Assembly (NCBI RefSeq): GCF_021462225.1
Contig: NC_061806.1
Span: forward strand, 5,638,734-5,702,733
DNA from: Girardinichthys multiradiatus
Lineage: Eukaryota; Chordata; Actinopteri; Cyprinodontiformes; Goodeidae
Direction: 5' to 3'
DNA: 64,000 nt
Part shown: in pieces, positions 45,480-57,038 of the stretch
How positions within the stretch are numbered: the stretch's first letter is position 1
How the letters are laid out: each line of letters opens with the position of its first letter
The notes under the pieces: generated by a model
What the model was told of the DNA's origin: nothing
What the model saw: the letters and a program-made list of their open reading frames with translations, nothing else
Database searches by the model: none
Program-made: the position numbers and the translations under genes

Positions 45480-46482
45480 AAATTCCAGGTCTTCCGTCGT
45501 CTCTGCCCTTCAGCCAATGTTCATCCAACACAGTTACCACCTCTCAAAGACCTGATACTAGACTAAACTCATCCCTCATGCCTTTACTCCAATCAGCCAA
45601 TTATTATTGTAATTCAGGCTTGGCTCCCTCCACTCTCAGGTCTTATTTCTTTTCTTGGCCAACTTTTCAAAATTTGCGTCGCTCATATTACTCCTCTTTA
45701 CCCTTGTTTGCATTCCTACCAAACTCCCTTATATTAGGAGTTTCTTAGCTGGCATAAATTTATTTTCTAAATACCACTTTTTGAACCCACTCCAAGCCTG
45801 TTCTCAAATCATCCATCAAACTTTCACTCAAAGGTCTAAAAAATCATAGCATTCCTGAGTCAGATTCCAGGAGACCTATCACTATTTCCATCTTAAAAGA
45901 TCTCATACTAGTGCTCCATTCAGGCCCTTCTTCATCCTACCCAAAATTTATTCTCTCCATCGCCTGGCTTTTTGCTTTTTATGGCTTCCTCAGAATAGGA
46001 GAATTTACTACCCCATCAAGCTCATTCGATCCTGCTAGAGACCTAACTATTTCTGATCTAAAGGTCTATCCTGATCATTTAAAAATTTATCTTAAACATT
46101 TCAAAGGAAAAGGTCCTTGCTTCACCTTCATTGCTCGTTTAAACGGTCCATTCTGCCCTTTTCATGCCATCTTTAAATTTGCCATCAAACACCACAAACT
46201 CTTTCCAACTTCCTTGCCCCTCTTCCTTACTCTGGAAGGAGTTCCCATGACTTCTTCTTGGTTGGTGAACCATCTGAGACTAATTTTAGTTCATGCAATC
46301 TTCCCCCAAGTCAGTTCTCAAGTCACTCATTTCAAATCAGGGCAGCCACTACAGTCGCCTCACTAGGAGTTTCGACAGCTTCGCTCCAACAACTCGGCCG
46401 CTGGTCCTCCTCAGTGTTCTCTTTGTGTGTTCATCCTGACCTCCTATCTGTCTTATTTGCACAACAATTTATCAGTTCTTAG
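45480..46482 (+). pseudogene. Tyrosine recombinase of the Ngaro element
   Basis: Three frames: an N-terminal SAM-like core-binding part (45,473-45,850), then 45,911-46,366 with 'LFAFYGFLRIGEFTTPSSSF' (first catalytic Arg) and 'PLFLTLEGVPMTSSWLVNHL', then 46,258-46,482 with 'HSFQIRAATTVASLGV' and 'LQQLGRWSSSVFSLCVHPD'. Family members have H-S-F-R-I-G and S-x-Y-V-H-P. Here the second catalytic Arg is Gln and the nucleophilic Tyr is Cys, so this copy cannot recombine DNA. In intact elements the enzyme integrates a circular DNA intermediate. Confidence 0.8.
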
Positions 46483-46679
46483 GTAAGAATGCTCACACTT
46501 ACTGGTGGTGGTCAGCCTTATCCAATCCTTTCCTCTAGCTAGATTAATTATTAATCTTCCTTCTCTATTCCTGGTTCTCACATCTAACCTCTTAAATCCA
46601 CATGTTTTATTCTCCCATTCCAATTCAATTACCACGTTCTAGACAGTTTTATTTCTTAGTTTTCTCTCTTTCAGACGCT

Positions 46680-46955
46680 CCTGGATCTTTGCCATTGGCA
46701 GGTATATCCAACCAAGCCTTGTCATGCTCCTCATTCAGCCTTTTCAGGCTCATCTCCATCTACGCTATTGGCAAGCGTATTGAAATATGCCTTGGACGGC
46801 ATCACAATCCAGCCTCTTTAGGCTCGTCACTATCTACGCCATTGGCAGGCGTTTCATTCAGCCGCCGGGCTCACACACGCCATTGGCAAGTGTTTCATTC
46901 AGCCTTGTCAGGCTCACTCACACCATTGGCAGGCATTTCATTATTTACGTCCTCC
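46680..46955 (+). repeat. Minisatellite with 'cgccattggcaggcg' core
   Basis: About six imperfect units of 45-60 bp share 'cattggcaggcgtttcattc' and 'agccttgtcaggctcact'. The cores are partly palindromic (cgcc...ggcg; gcct...aggc). It lies between the recombinase stop and B1. Confidence 0.75.
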
Positions 46956-46960
46956 GCAGG

Positions 46961-47051
46961 GGTCCGAGCGCCAAAGAAATAATCTTTCAATAATAAACTC
47001 TTTAACCGTCTTCTTGTTGTTTCTCTGTTATGTGAGTCTTTCCAGGTTGAA
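46961..47051 (+). repeat. Split direct repeat B1
   Basis: 'ggtccgagcgccaaagaaat' through 'gtctttccaggttgaa'; matches B2 at 47,353-47,442. Confidence 0.85.
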
Positions 47052-47220
47052 ATGGAGTTTAAACAAAAATTCAACATGAAAGATTCACCATGTCCAATCC
47101 CTCCTCACTGGCTGCTCCAATCAACGGCTGGTCCGCACGCCTCCTCGGCTAATCATCTCCCAGGGCATCACTTTGAAAGACCCTCTGCATGGAAAACACT
47201 GCTCTTCTGCTGAGCTTCGA
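47052..47220 (+). repeat. Split direct repeat A2
   Basis: Directly joined to B1; same start as A1 ('atggagtttaaacaaaaatt'). A 132-bp unique spacer separates it from B2. Confidence 0.85.
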
Positions 47221-47352
47221 CCCTCCTCGACCCCTTCTCCACCATAGGCTCCTTTCATACCAAGGCCTACACCACCACCAAGATCGGATTCCAGGGGGGA
47301 AGACGTACCTAATCATAATCATAAGATGTTTATGCAAACTCACTTCCTCATG

Positions 47353-47442
47353 GGTCCGAGCGCCAAAGAAATAATCTTTCATTAATAAACTCTTTAATCA
47401 TCTTCTTGTTGTTTCTCCATTATGTGTCTTTCCAGGTTGAAA
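47353..47442 (+). repeat. Split direct repeat B2
   Basis: Right end of the element: same start and end as B1 with several substitutions and one short gap. Confidence 0.85.
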
Positions 47443-50400
47443 TAGAAACAAAAAAAGAAAGCACAATAAAATAAAATAGAGAAATAAGTCCAACTGAGGT
47501 GCTTTGGCAGAAATAAAAATCACTATTAAGGCAACGCACTAATGACAAATGACGCATAACTATAAACATGAACCAAATAAAGTGCGTAGACTTTTTGTTG
47601 CACAATTTATTATGTCATCCTCAAGAAAGAAGCACACTGTGACCACCCTCCTCCTCTCTCTTACTGCATGCGATGGTGTCGCAGCCAGGTCACATGCAGC
47701 ACCACACCCCCTTGCCATGACATGTAACAAAAACAAACTATGAGCAATGAGCATGAGCGCTGTATGCTCATACATATTCTCCTTTCAGTTTTCGCATTTA
47801 ATCACCTAAGTAATATAAGATAATTTCAAATTAAATCTAATTGAAAAAGTTGCACTATAAGCAAGCAAAGTAGTAAAAAGGAAAGATGTGTCTCACTAAC
47901 TAAGACTTGAGTCCTATCGTACAAGGTAAGGAGTCGATCAAAATAATTGTTTCGTTCGTTAATACCACATCACTATGCACAGGGGTAAAAGAGGAGCCTG
48001 ATATAAAAACATGGAGTTCAGACCAAAGCACTGCCCTTCTACTTTATATAGACCAAAACTGAATGATTTAGGTGTGAAAAGGAAGGATTTAAAAGCATGT
48101 TATGTCCCCTTTAAATGTGACTCAATACACAGTGCTGATTTTGACATATATGTTGGCATCTGGATCCTACTTAGGTCACAGTTTATGACCTAATTTATAC
48201 ATCCAACACAAACAACTTAAAATATGTAATAATGCATAAACGGCACAAGTCATGCAAAAAAAAATCTAAAAGCACCCTACCTAAATTGAAGCTAGATTTG
48301 TTTTGTATGAAATATCTATTTTTGCCCAATTTTATTGGCATTATTGCTTCGTGTGTACAGGCATGGCATAAAGTCTGTCTATTAGTTCAGCTAAACTAAA
48401 ATGGGAAATAAAGTAGGTAATATGAAAAAATACAGAGGAAAAGGGAAGGGAAATGTAGCTTTAGCTGTACAGGCTGTGCTCTGACCAATAAGATCATCCT
48501 GGACATCATGAGAAAATGTCCACACAAGAATACTGATGGACTGATCCTGTAGCACCACCAGTATTCCTTTCCACTAAACTTACCAAAAGGCAAGTAGCGG
48601 TCATAACACAGAGAACAGACACTGCGCTGGTAATGAGATGTGTGAGGGATCTCGTGTAGTTGTATCTGTATTTGTGCTTTCAATTCAATATTAATCTCAA
48701 CTGTCAAACCCAACAGACATCCATCACTGTTCATGGACCTATGCCAAAGTATTGCTCTAATATTTATCTCAAAAAGGAATGATGCAGGTGTCTTGGGCAA
48801 AAAGTTGAATGGACTGATTTTTAACCTTGGGTGAAGGATTAAACCCAGAGCTTGGCTAACTGTAGTTCACTTAGATGTCTAAAACTGATTAAGATGTTTA
48901 CGAAACCCAAATGATGCAATTTTAATCAAGACAGCTATGGACAGGTTGACATAGTTTAGGTGTATTTTCACACATTACTTCAAATGTTCGTTGCTAGATT
49001 CTTCAGTTGCTCTGTTAGACTGTCTGTTACCCATGCTCCATTTTCTGTTCTTCTCTATTTTCATTATTAAAACTTTCACCATGCACCAACCTTTATCAAC
49101 TTTCCACAAGAGATGCTGGTCATCTTCTACACTGCCATCATACAGTCATTTTGGTTATGTGTAATTAAATTACTTTTTTTTATTGAAAGCAACAAAATTT
49201 GATTGGAGAAAGGTGAACATTTATTTCCTGAAAGAACTGAATATTTAATAAATTACATCAATGTTAACTACTGTCTTTTGTGATTTGCTCTACTGTCTTT
49301 AGGGCAAATCTAAAACTTGAAAAAAGAGACTGTATCCCTGCAGTCACTGGGCAGGGAGCAGTGTAAAGACAGGAACTAACTCTAAACAATCATGGAACTA
49401 ACACAGAAATACATGGAATAAAAAATCATGCATACTGAGACTAAGCTGAAGACAGCTTAGAATCACAAGGTAACTCAACATGTTTTTGGACTGAGTGAGA
49501 GAACCAGAACACCAGGAGAAAATTGTCAACGAATTTGAAAAACATGGAGGCTCCAAACTAAAAGGTCTGCACAGCCAAGACTGAAAACACATAACTTTCT
49601 GTTGAGAGGCAAATAACCACTTCAAATCATGTCCTATTATCAAAACAATCTGTTGCTAAAGGTTAATAACATATATTCCAGTTTATATTAATTTTTTTTT
49701 TTCTTGAAGTGACATTACAATTTACACATAAACCATCCTTTGCTTGAGAATCACACTGGTTTTGAAAGACCAAATGACTGGCATATTCATACTGTAAGGC
49801 ATCTTTGGAAATCCAGTGTAGATGACCTCCATCACAGCTGTACCTTCTTCAATTGCTTGTGTTGTAAATGGCTGAACAAGGGAGTAAACACTTGATTGTG
49901 GAAGGCTGGGGTGTTTCTGCAATCATCCTCGCCGACTTCACACTATTGTCATTCTCGCGAGAACCCTCTCAGCTCTGAGGTTAAAGGTCATCTTCATGAC
50001 AGGACAGTGAGGAATCGGCAGTGTGTGCCACTTGTGGGGTGGGTGAAACAATGAGAGGGCCATGTATCTGCTATTTGTGCACCACATGGACATAACAGAC
50101 ACTGAGGAAGATTTATGCGTGCAACCTTCTTCATTCACCATTTGCTTTATTTATTACTGTATTTGGTCGCAATTCTTCTAATTTCAGACACAAATACAGC
50201 AGAGGCAGAAGTCCTTTCGAAATAATTGTGCACTGATTTTGGATGGGGGGTGAATTATAATGTTTTATTTTGCTTAGAATGTTTTTTTAAACTTGCTGTG
50301 GCACAGGTCAGATCATCAGCTACTGTATATGAACTTTGTTCCTCGTCCAAAGTTCATTTAAACTCCATTATAACTACCTCACCTTAGTATTAACTCATTA

Positions 50401-51235
50401 CATATTTAAAAAAAATACATTTAAGTTAGACTACTGAGTGTCATGTACAACTGAGGTCAAATAGAATGCTTTACTAATAAAATAAAGAAAACTTACAAAA
50501 ATGGTCTTGCAAATGGAGAACAGACATGAAACTTGGGAACTGGACCGGGCGTGGAAGGCAAAAAAAGGCAGAGACGAGGAACTTTGCAGAGGATGGAGGA
50601 AACAAAAGAATCCAGCGAGGAACAAAGTGAACAGGTAAATACAGAAATGTCAAGCAAACCAGATGAGCTAATCAGAGGAAATGAGTTGCTGGTGAGGCAG
50701 AGAGAATGCAGAGTAGCAGAAAGAGGGAGGAGAAATCTAGCAGGAAAATAACCCTTAGATGTATAAAGAGCACTAAAACACAAAAGAATGAACAAATAAG
50801 GAAAACCTTCAATAATAATAAGCATAAGGAAATACCTTAAGCAAGACCTAAAGACAATAAACAACAAATATGTGTTCAAAATACATACACAGCAGAATAT
50901 CAAAACCCAACAACACAGAATCTTGACACTGAGAGGAAACATGATGACAATAAATAAACAGTATTTTGCAATGGGAGAAAATATAGGGAAAGCATAGCAC
51001 TGGGTACTTTTCTGCCACACTAACCACTGTCATCAAGACCAGATGTAGTAGAGGGTACCAAATCATTTTCCTTTGGGAAATAACCTTTCTTCTGAAGTCC
51101 TGGGTACAGGAGTTAGGGTTAGGGTGTAAAAAGGCACAAGGTTAAGATTGGAAGGTCAAGGCATGCATAGCGGTAGCAACAAACATGGTTGGGTTGAGTT
51201 GGGCTGTCCATAGTAATAGGAATGTATTGCAAATA
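47443..51235. other. Repeat-poor DNA with no recognised complete gene
   Basis: No transposon motifs or long repeats were found. One possible minus-strand exon is listed separately. Other ORFs are short and unrecognised. Confidence 0.45.
48584..48791 (-). other. Possible exon of an unknown gene
   Basis: On the minus strand 'caactttttgcccaag' precedes a 208-base open segment reading 'TPASFLFEINIRAILWHRSM', 'GLTVEINIELKAQIQIQLHE' and 'HYQRSVCSLCYDRYLPFG'. It ends exactly at a consensus donor (TTTTG|GTAAGT). It has an ordinary amino-acid composition and no internal stop. I do not recognise the protein. Confidence 0.35.
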
Positions 51236-51238
51236 TTT

Positions 51239-51283
51239 TGTGTGTGTGTGTGTGTGTGTGTGTGCGTGCGTGTGTGTGTGTGC

Positions 51284-51316
<33 letters not shown>

Positions 51317-51318
51317 AG
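51239..51318. repeat. (TG)n(GA)n microsatellite
   Basis: About 62 bp of TG repeats with CG interruptions are followed by about 15 bp of GA repeats. Confidence 0.95.
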
Positions 51319-51319
51319 C

Positions 51320-53535
51320 GGAGGGATTTATATAACCCTAAATAGCCCCTATTCATTTGCTCTTTCTGCGGGTGACTTGACAGAGGAACAGTCCCTCCAG
51401 TTTTAATTGGTCCCTGCATTGGTTTTCTGAGTAGAGATGTTTGTTGTCCTGTGGCAAACCCACATGGTGTAAACTGACCCTAGTGGGGATGGGTACAAGG
51501 TGGCTCACAAAGGACAATAGGAGCACTTTCACAATAATCCCAAGGAACAAAAGGATTAAATGCATTTCAATCTTATCAGTTTTAACAGTTTTATTAAAAA
51601 ACAATATAAGTGTAAAGTTATATGTATAAATATAAAAAGGAGAGAGAGAGATAGATTAATTCATTCAGTGTTTGGTTTTGGGAGCAGTGAAAAGATATTC
51701 AATACATGGCATATAGTAACATAATAAGACTACCTTTTTAGAAACAATGATTTTGGGTGGTGTTAAATTATTTAATATGGAACATATTAGACAATTATAT
51801 AATTTCCTTTATCATGGCTCAATGGTCATATACCAAAGCTGCCTTTTGCTTGCAAATGGATCTATCTTGTTAACAACAAAGTAAAAATATGTTTCAATGT
51901 ATCTGGCCTTATACCTTAAACCAAAATAAAAGGTAGTACAGAATGTCCTACAGTATAGTTTTACAGAAAAAGCAAACTAAATACACCATGTGAATGCCAC
52001 AAACTTTCTTTGATTATTGAAGTGATTATACTTCAGTTTTAAAGAGTAATCGCTGTGGAAGGTTTTGGCTAGAACACCAGACTTTAATCTCACTTCTGTC
52101 AGTCTGCCCCAAGGCAGCTGTGGCTGCAATGTAGTCTACAACTGTCTACAACTACAACAGTGTGTCAGTATGTGTATAAATGGGTAGATGACTGATTGTA
52201 GTGTAAAGCAAGTGGTAGTTCTTGGACTTGATAACACGCCGTACAAGTGCAGGACATTTACCATTTTATCCCAAACAGATGTGTATCATACTTATCTCGA
52301 TATAACATGAACATTCAGGTCAGTGAAATCCCTTTAAAACGTGTTAAAGTTACATATTTTTGTATTTATTGAAGTGGCTTTTGCATTACTTTGATATTGA
52401 CTCCTTTAAATAGTCATTTAATACTATTTTTTGTTGTGAGATCGAATAAAAATCAACAAAAACACATGTGTGTCATGTTCTGAATGAGACTGGTGACCAC
52501 TAGTGACTGACAGATTCCTTATTGCATACTTGAGTGGCATCTGACATTGATAGTTTGGTCCAAATATATGTACTGTTACACTTCTACTTTCTAGAATTCC
52601 TTCAGTCAAGTAAGTTATTGCCCGGTTAGATTTAATGATGCCATGTAAAACATTACCTGGGGAGATCATAGACATGAATTTGTTTTTCATTTTGGTCCTT
52701 GAGTTTTGGGTTTCTTTATAAACATCTGTTTCTTCCCTGATATTTATATTCTCTTAGTTTTACTATAACAATTTTAGGAGCTGCGGTAGACTTTGTAATG
52801 TATTAAATCTCTGTGTCCAGCATTTAGGCTATCTCCAATGCTGCTTAAATGGTGTGCAACCTTCACCAACAGTGTAAGAAAGTAGGTCATCGGTTGCTTT
52901 ACAGTGCATTTTTATAACTGCACATCTATGTAAACAAACATTCAATGCAAAAATATGCCCAAACCTTTAACTAATTATGCTTCACAAAAATCAGCCTGCA
53001 TGTAAATATGCAATGCTGAACTGCGTTGAATTCTGAAGTTCCCACTGTGTCCCTAGTACATGTCTGTTGTTTCGTTTATAATATGTATCATGCTTTACAA
53101 CAATAACTTGAGAGGTACTAAATTAGTTCTACGGGTAATTCTAGACAGAAGTCTAGCACTAAAATGTTTGTATTATATTGTATCAAAGTAAAAGTGACTT
53201 GAGATTTAAATATACCAAATACACTAACTTTCCATAATGGTTTGCCACTGTTCTAAATATTGCTGGTGCTGTCCTCTGACAGCCAACCAAGCAGACATAG
53301 GTAAGCTAAGAGCCAATGCAGTAAGGCCAGAGGAAACATATAAACATGTCTATACTGTATCTAGGTTAACTTTGTCTGGCCAATCTGCTCTGGTTTCTCT
53401 ATCCCTAATCTCTTCCTCTGCTTTAATACGGTAGAAGGTAGAGCACATAATACTAGGAAAGGATTTTCCATCCACAGGGTGTGAACAATGAATACAACAA
53501 AAAATCAGATGACAATAACAGAAATAATCATACAT
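51320..53535. other. No recognised feature
   Basis: AT-rich single-copy-looking DNA. ORFs are short and unrecognised. Confidence 0.45.
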
Positions 53536-53536
53536 A

Positions 53537-53541
53537 TATTT

Positions 53542-53582
<41 letters not shown>

Positions 53583-53592
53583 TAATATATAT
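53537..53592. repeat. (TA)n microsatellite
   Basis: Mostly TA repeats, with palindromic flanks. Confidence 0.9.
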
Positions 53593-55778
53593 ATTATTAA
53601 TAACAAAATGTTACCAGTTTATTACTTTATGGAATTTTAATTATATTATATATATTTTTCTCTTTTGTTTTATGTTTTTTTTTTTTGTTAAAAATAACAT
53701 TGAATATTCAATACTAAAATGTTGGCTTTGAAACTCACTCAGTCTGAGCAAGTTATTTTTTAAATAAGTATATGAAATATGCTAAATATGAAACCTGATT
53801 TCTTAACCTTCTGGATCAACAAACAGTCTTAACTTGATTGTTTACCAGAATACTAGCATTATGGAAAGGGTCAAGAGTACAAAAAAAACTGAAATCTGAT
53901 AACTGAAGTAATGTCTGCAACATAAAAACAGTATTGATGCATTTTGCAGCATACATCACCTTTACATCAGTAAAGTCAGTAAAATATTCTTCATGGTATT
54001 TTAGGTTGGTGTTTCTTAGTAGTTGCTCAAAATACTGGTAATTGACATAAATTATTCTAAAAGTTAAGAAAAAAGATCACATTCATTTTGTGGGGGAAAC
54101 AGCTCAGAATAAACCTGCATGTTTACTATTTTTAAAAACAAATCATTGCTCTAGATTTTATGTGGAAGAAAGCTCTCGTTGATACCATGTTTGTTTGTTC
54201 TTTTGTGTGGGGGGTGTGGGGGGGTGGAGGGGGATTGGATAGCACAATCTCAGTGAAACTCATACAAAGATGAAGAGAAAGTGAAAGATTAAACAGTAGA
54301 GAAATAGAGCATTGATCTTAAGTTGCACCAAAAGGGTACCTCAATCCCAATGGATCAATGGAGATCCATACCCTTACTCCTGGTCTCATGATTACTCCTC
54401 TGGTCTCCTCCCCTCTTCCTTCCTCTCCTTCACTCTGATCACTGGACCATGCATCAGTATTGTCCATCTGACCACGTGCTGCTCTCTCACGGTAAATGAG
54501 ACTCAGCCATCACCACCCAAAACAGCACAAGCAGAAAGCTCTGTATCATGCTGCCTTCAGTGTGAAGCTTCCGAACTCACCTCAATATAAACATCTCAAT
54601 TTATGTCTAGGTGATTTATAAATAAAATGACATGAACTGGTTTTAACAAAAAATAAAACTGCCTTTTCAACAATGAAATCCAGTGGACTTTTAGTGTTGT
54701 AGGTTATACCCTCTTACCCTACTTAGAAAAGAACTACATGCACCTATTGTGCAAAAACCATTTCTCATCAACACACCAGACTATTGTAAATGAGTCCAGT
54801 GGATGCTGAGGAGTCCCAACTGCCTGGATTCATTCTCACACAACCAGAACCAGATAGTAGACTGCACATCTCACACCTTCACCAGCCATTTGGGGGTCAA
54901 TAGACATTCCCTTTTGGGACTGCAGTAAATATGTTAACACATTAATTTGTAGCAAGATGGCTCCAGTGCATTTCCTTTTGCCACATAAACTTCAGCTGTA
55001 AATAAAGGTGCTTTTCATACACAGAATAGACTAGATGTAATGCTACACAGTGCAGGATAGCTTTATTGCCTATAAAAAAGGGAAATGTACAAGAACACTT
55101 TGCTTTGCACAGACATTTTTGCATCATTATCGTATCAATAAAGCAAGGGTAGCAGATGGGACCTTCATTGAACAACTGGGAATCCCCAAGACAAGTAGGT
55201 AATAAAATAAGATGGACTATACCTGTTTGCCAGATGTACAAGGGTTTAGTTTCCAATGTGGTTTGTGCATCAAGTGCCCACATGGAGAAAAAGATCAGCA
55301 ATAACTTCCAGATGAAAAGCAAAGCTCCGCCAGGCAGCCCCATAGCCACCACACTGCGAGCGCTTACTTCCGAATGCAGTCAATCGCAAGCCTGGTCAAC
55401 AGCAATGAGCTGAAGTGTGTTTTCTCCTTTGTCCACAACAGTGTGTCCAAGTAGAAATATTTCTGGCCAGACAAAGCTGAGGTCCATTAATGTTTTTGTG
55501 TTTCTATTTGCTTTTTCTACCCTGGCTTCTTTTGTGAGGGAATAAGCTCTGGTAGTAGAAAAAACATGAAACAATGGATCTCAAAACCCAGCCTGCTAGC
55601 GTTGCTGCATGCCGGTTTAATGCAGCGTCTCCCTCTCTGTCTTTCTCTCTCCTGCACACAGCCACATGCACACATGCCCATCCTCTCCTCCCTCCCTCTC
55701 TTCCTTGTCTATCATGCCCTTTCAAAGGACCCAGTGAAGCTGTTCAGCGAGCTGAAGTGGAAGGAAGTGTTTTGTTTG
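53593..55778. other. No recognised gene
   Basis: Includes a G-rich run near 54,212-54,232 and several unrecognised ORFs (for example 54,312-54,590). No element ends recognised. Confidence 0.4.
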
Positions 55779-55780
55779 GA

Positions 55781-55860
<80 letters not shown>

Positions 55861-55861
55861 A
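55779..55861. repeat. (GAAA)n microsatellite
   Basis: About 83 bp of nearly perfect GAAA units. ORFs running through it are artefacts. Confidence 0.97.
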
Positions 55862-56069
55862 CACTCCTTTTGACCTGCATGACCTGACTCTACAACTTAA
55901 GAATCCATCTTAAAATAAGGAATATCTCTTTATATATATTTACAATTTTACTACTGACCTCCAAAAAGCAAAGCTTCATATGCAGTTTATATGCAGTTTA
56001 ACACTGTGGCAAATGTTTCTGTTTGCAGATGGCATTTTTAAATGCATTCATAACTACCGTTGCCCTAAA

Positions 56070-56109
56070 GTACGGTGGCCAGGGGGTGCAAAACACTTTT
56101 ACAAGTACC
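56070..56109 (+). repeat. Left 40-bp terminal inverted repeat
   Basis: Pairs with 60,261-60,300; the only clear mismatch is a/g in the 'ggccagggg/ggccggggg' block. Confidence 0.85.
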
Positions 56110-56396
56110 GAAACAAATTTACATTTCAGAAAACAAATTTACATTTCAGAAAACAAATTTACATTTCAGAAAACAAATTTACATTTCAGAAAACACTTTT
56201 ACATTTCAGAAAACACTTTTACATTTCAGAAAACAAAAATTTACATTTCAGAAAACACTTTTACATTTCAGAAAACACTTTTGCATTTCAGAAAACAAAT
56301 TTAAATTTCAGAAAACAAATTTACATTTCAGAAAACACTTTTACATTTCAGAAAACACTTTTACATTTCAGAAAACACTTTTACATTTCAGAAAAT
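56110..56396 (+). repeat. Left subterminal array of a 20-bp unit (14 units)
   Basis: The unit is ACATTTCAGAAAACAAATTT, with a second form ending ACACTTTT instead of ACAAATTT. One unit has a 2-bp insertion (near 56,235). The strand is free of stops in all three frames across the array, which explains the overlapping ORFs here; these are not genes. Confidence 0.95.
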
Positions 56397-56541
56397 CAAC
56401 CGGAAAGGGAATGTACCATCGCCGAGGCTGACCCGGAAGTCAGCCTCAGCGGCTACATCCTTCGAAGGCCGTATTTGTAGACCGATTATGTTACAGCGCA
56501 GCGATGAAGGCTGTCCCAATTCATGAATCATTCCGAGCAAA
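56397..56541 (+). repeat. Left inner inverted repeat, first block
   Basis: From 'caaccggaaagggaatgtac' to 'catgaatcattccgagcaaa', mirrored at 59,574-59,717. Contains 'ccttcgaaggccgtatttgt'. Left and right agree closely. Confidence 0.9.
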
Positions 56542-56922
56542 TGCTGCCGACAAATGTGTCCTTATTTTGCCCGATTTGAAGGATGGGTCGTGAGTATCCT
56601 TCGCGGCCCATCATTTCCCATCATTCATTGCGGGTCAAAGCAGATTGGTCAAGCAGGGGAAGCCATGGTGGACCATAGCAACAAAAGCTGTGAGTAAATT
56701 GTGGAAAATTACACTTTCTGTGACACAAATTAACTTCTACAATGTTTTTAGTGTGGGAATATAACTATGTAGACGTGAAATATCTGCTTGATTTATCTAG
56801 ACATCGCTTAATTTCAAACGTGCTCCGACGTGTTCGGAGTTTTCCGTTCCCGGCGTAGTAACCGGCTCGCCTCGCCAGCCCTACCGGCGGTGAGGCGAGC
56901 TAGCCCGGTAGAGATCTGACCG
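56542..56922 (+). other. Left-specific segment of the Harbinger-like element
   Basis: About 380 bp present only in the left half, including a GC-rich palindrome ('ctcgcctcgccagccc' and 'ggtgaggcgagctagccc'). Possible promoter or first exon of the transposase, but no frame is convincing. Confidence 0.4.
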
Positions 56923-57038
56923 GACTCCCGACACTAAGCTCCCGCTAGCAGTCATCACAGTGAACGTTTAACACAAGTGATTTCTAACAGTTTATGTTAT
57001 TATTTTAATTGTTACTGAAAATCGATTTAACATTTCAG

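Larger units (their letters stand above)
42442..47442 (+). mobile_element. Ngaro-type (DIRS-order) tyrosine-recombinase retrotransposon with split direct repeats
   Basis: The termini follow the pattern A1 - genes - B1 - A2 - B2. A1 (42,442-42,620) matches A2 (47,052-47,220), and B1 (46,961-47,051) matches B2 (47,353-47,442). B1 and A2 are adjacent. Inside, a gag-like ORF1, RNase H-like sequence and a tyrosine recombinase are found in that order. This split-direct-repeat layout is characteristic of Ngaro/PAT-like elements. Most of the RT is missing, all frames are broken and part of the gene region is duplicated. Confidence 0.8.

Noticed and set aside
51113..51124. Telomere-like TTAGGGTTAGGG
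   Set aside because: Only two units, with no surrounding degenerate telomeric repeats; expected by chance or as a tiny interstitial tract.
54312..54590. 92-codon plus-strand ORF
   Set aside because: Ser/Leu-rich, with no recognisable motif or exon signals.
55980..56480. Long ORFs with periodic 'FTFQKTNLHFRK' peptide
   Set aside because: Read-through of the 20-bp array, which has no stops in any frame on that strand; no start context or independent support.
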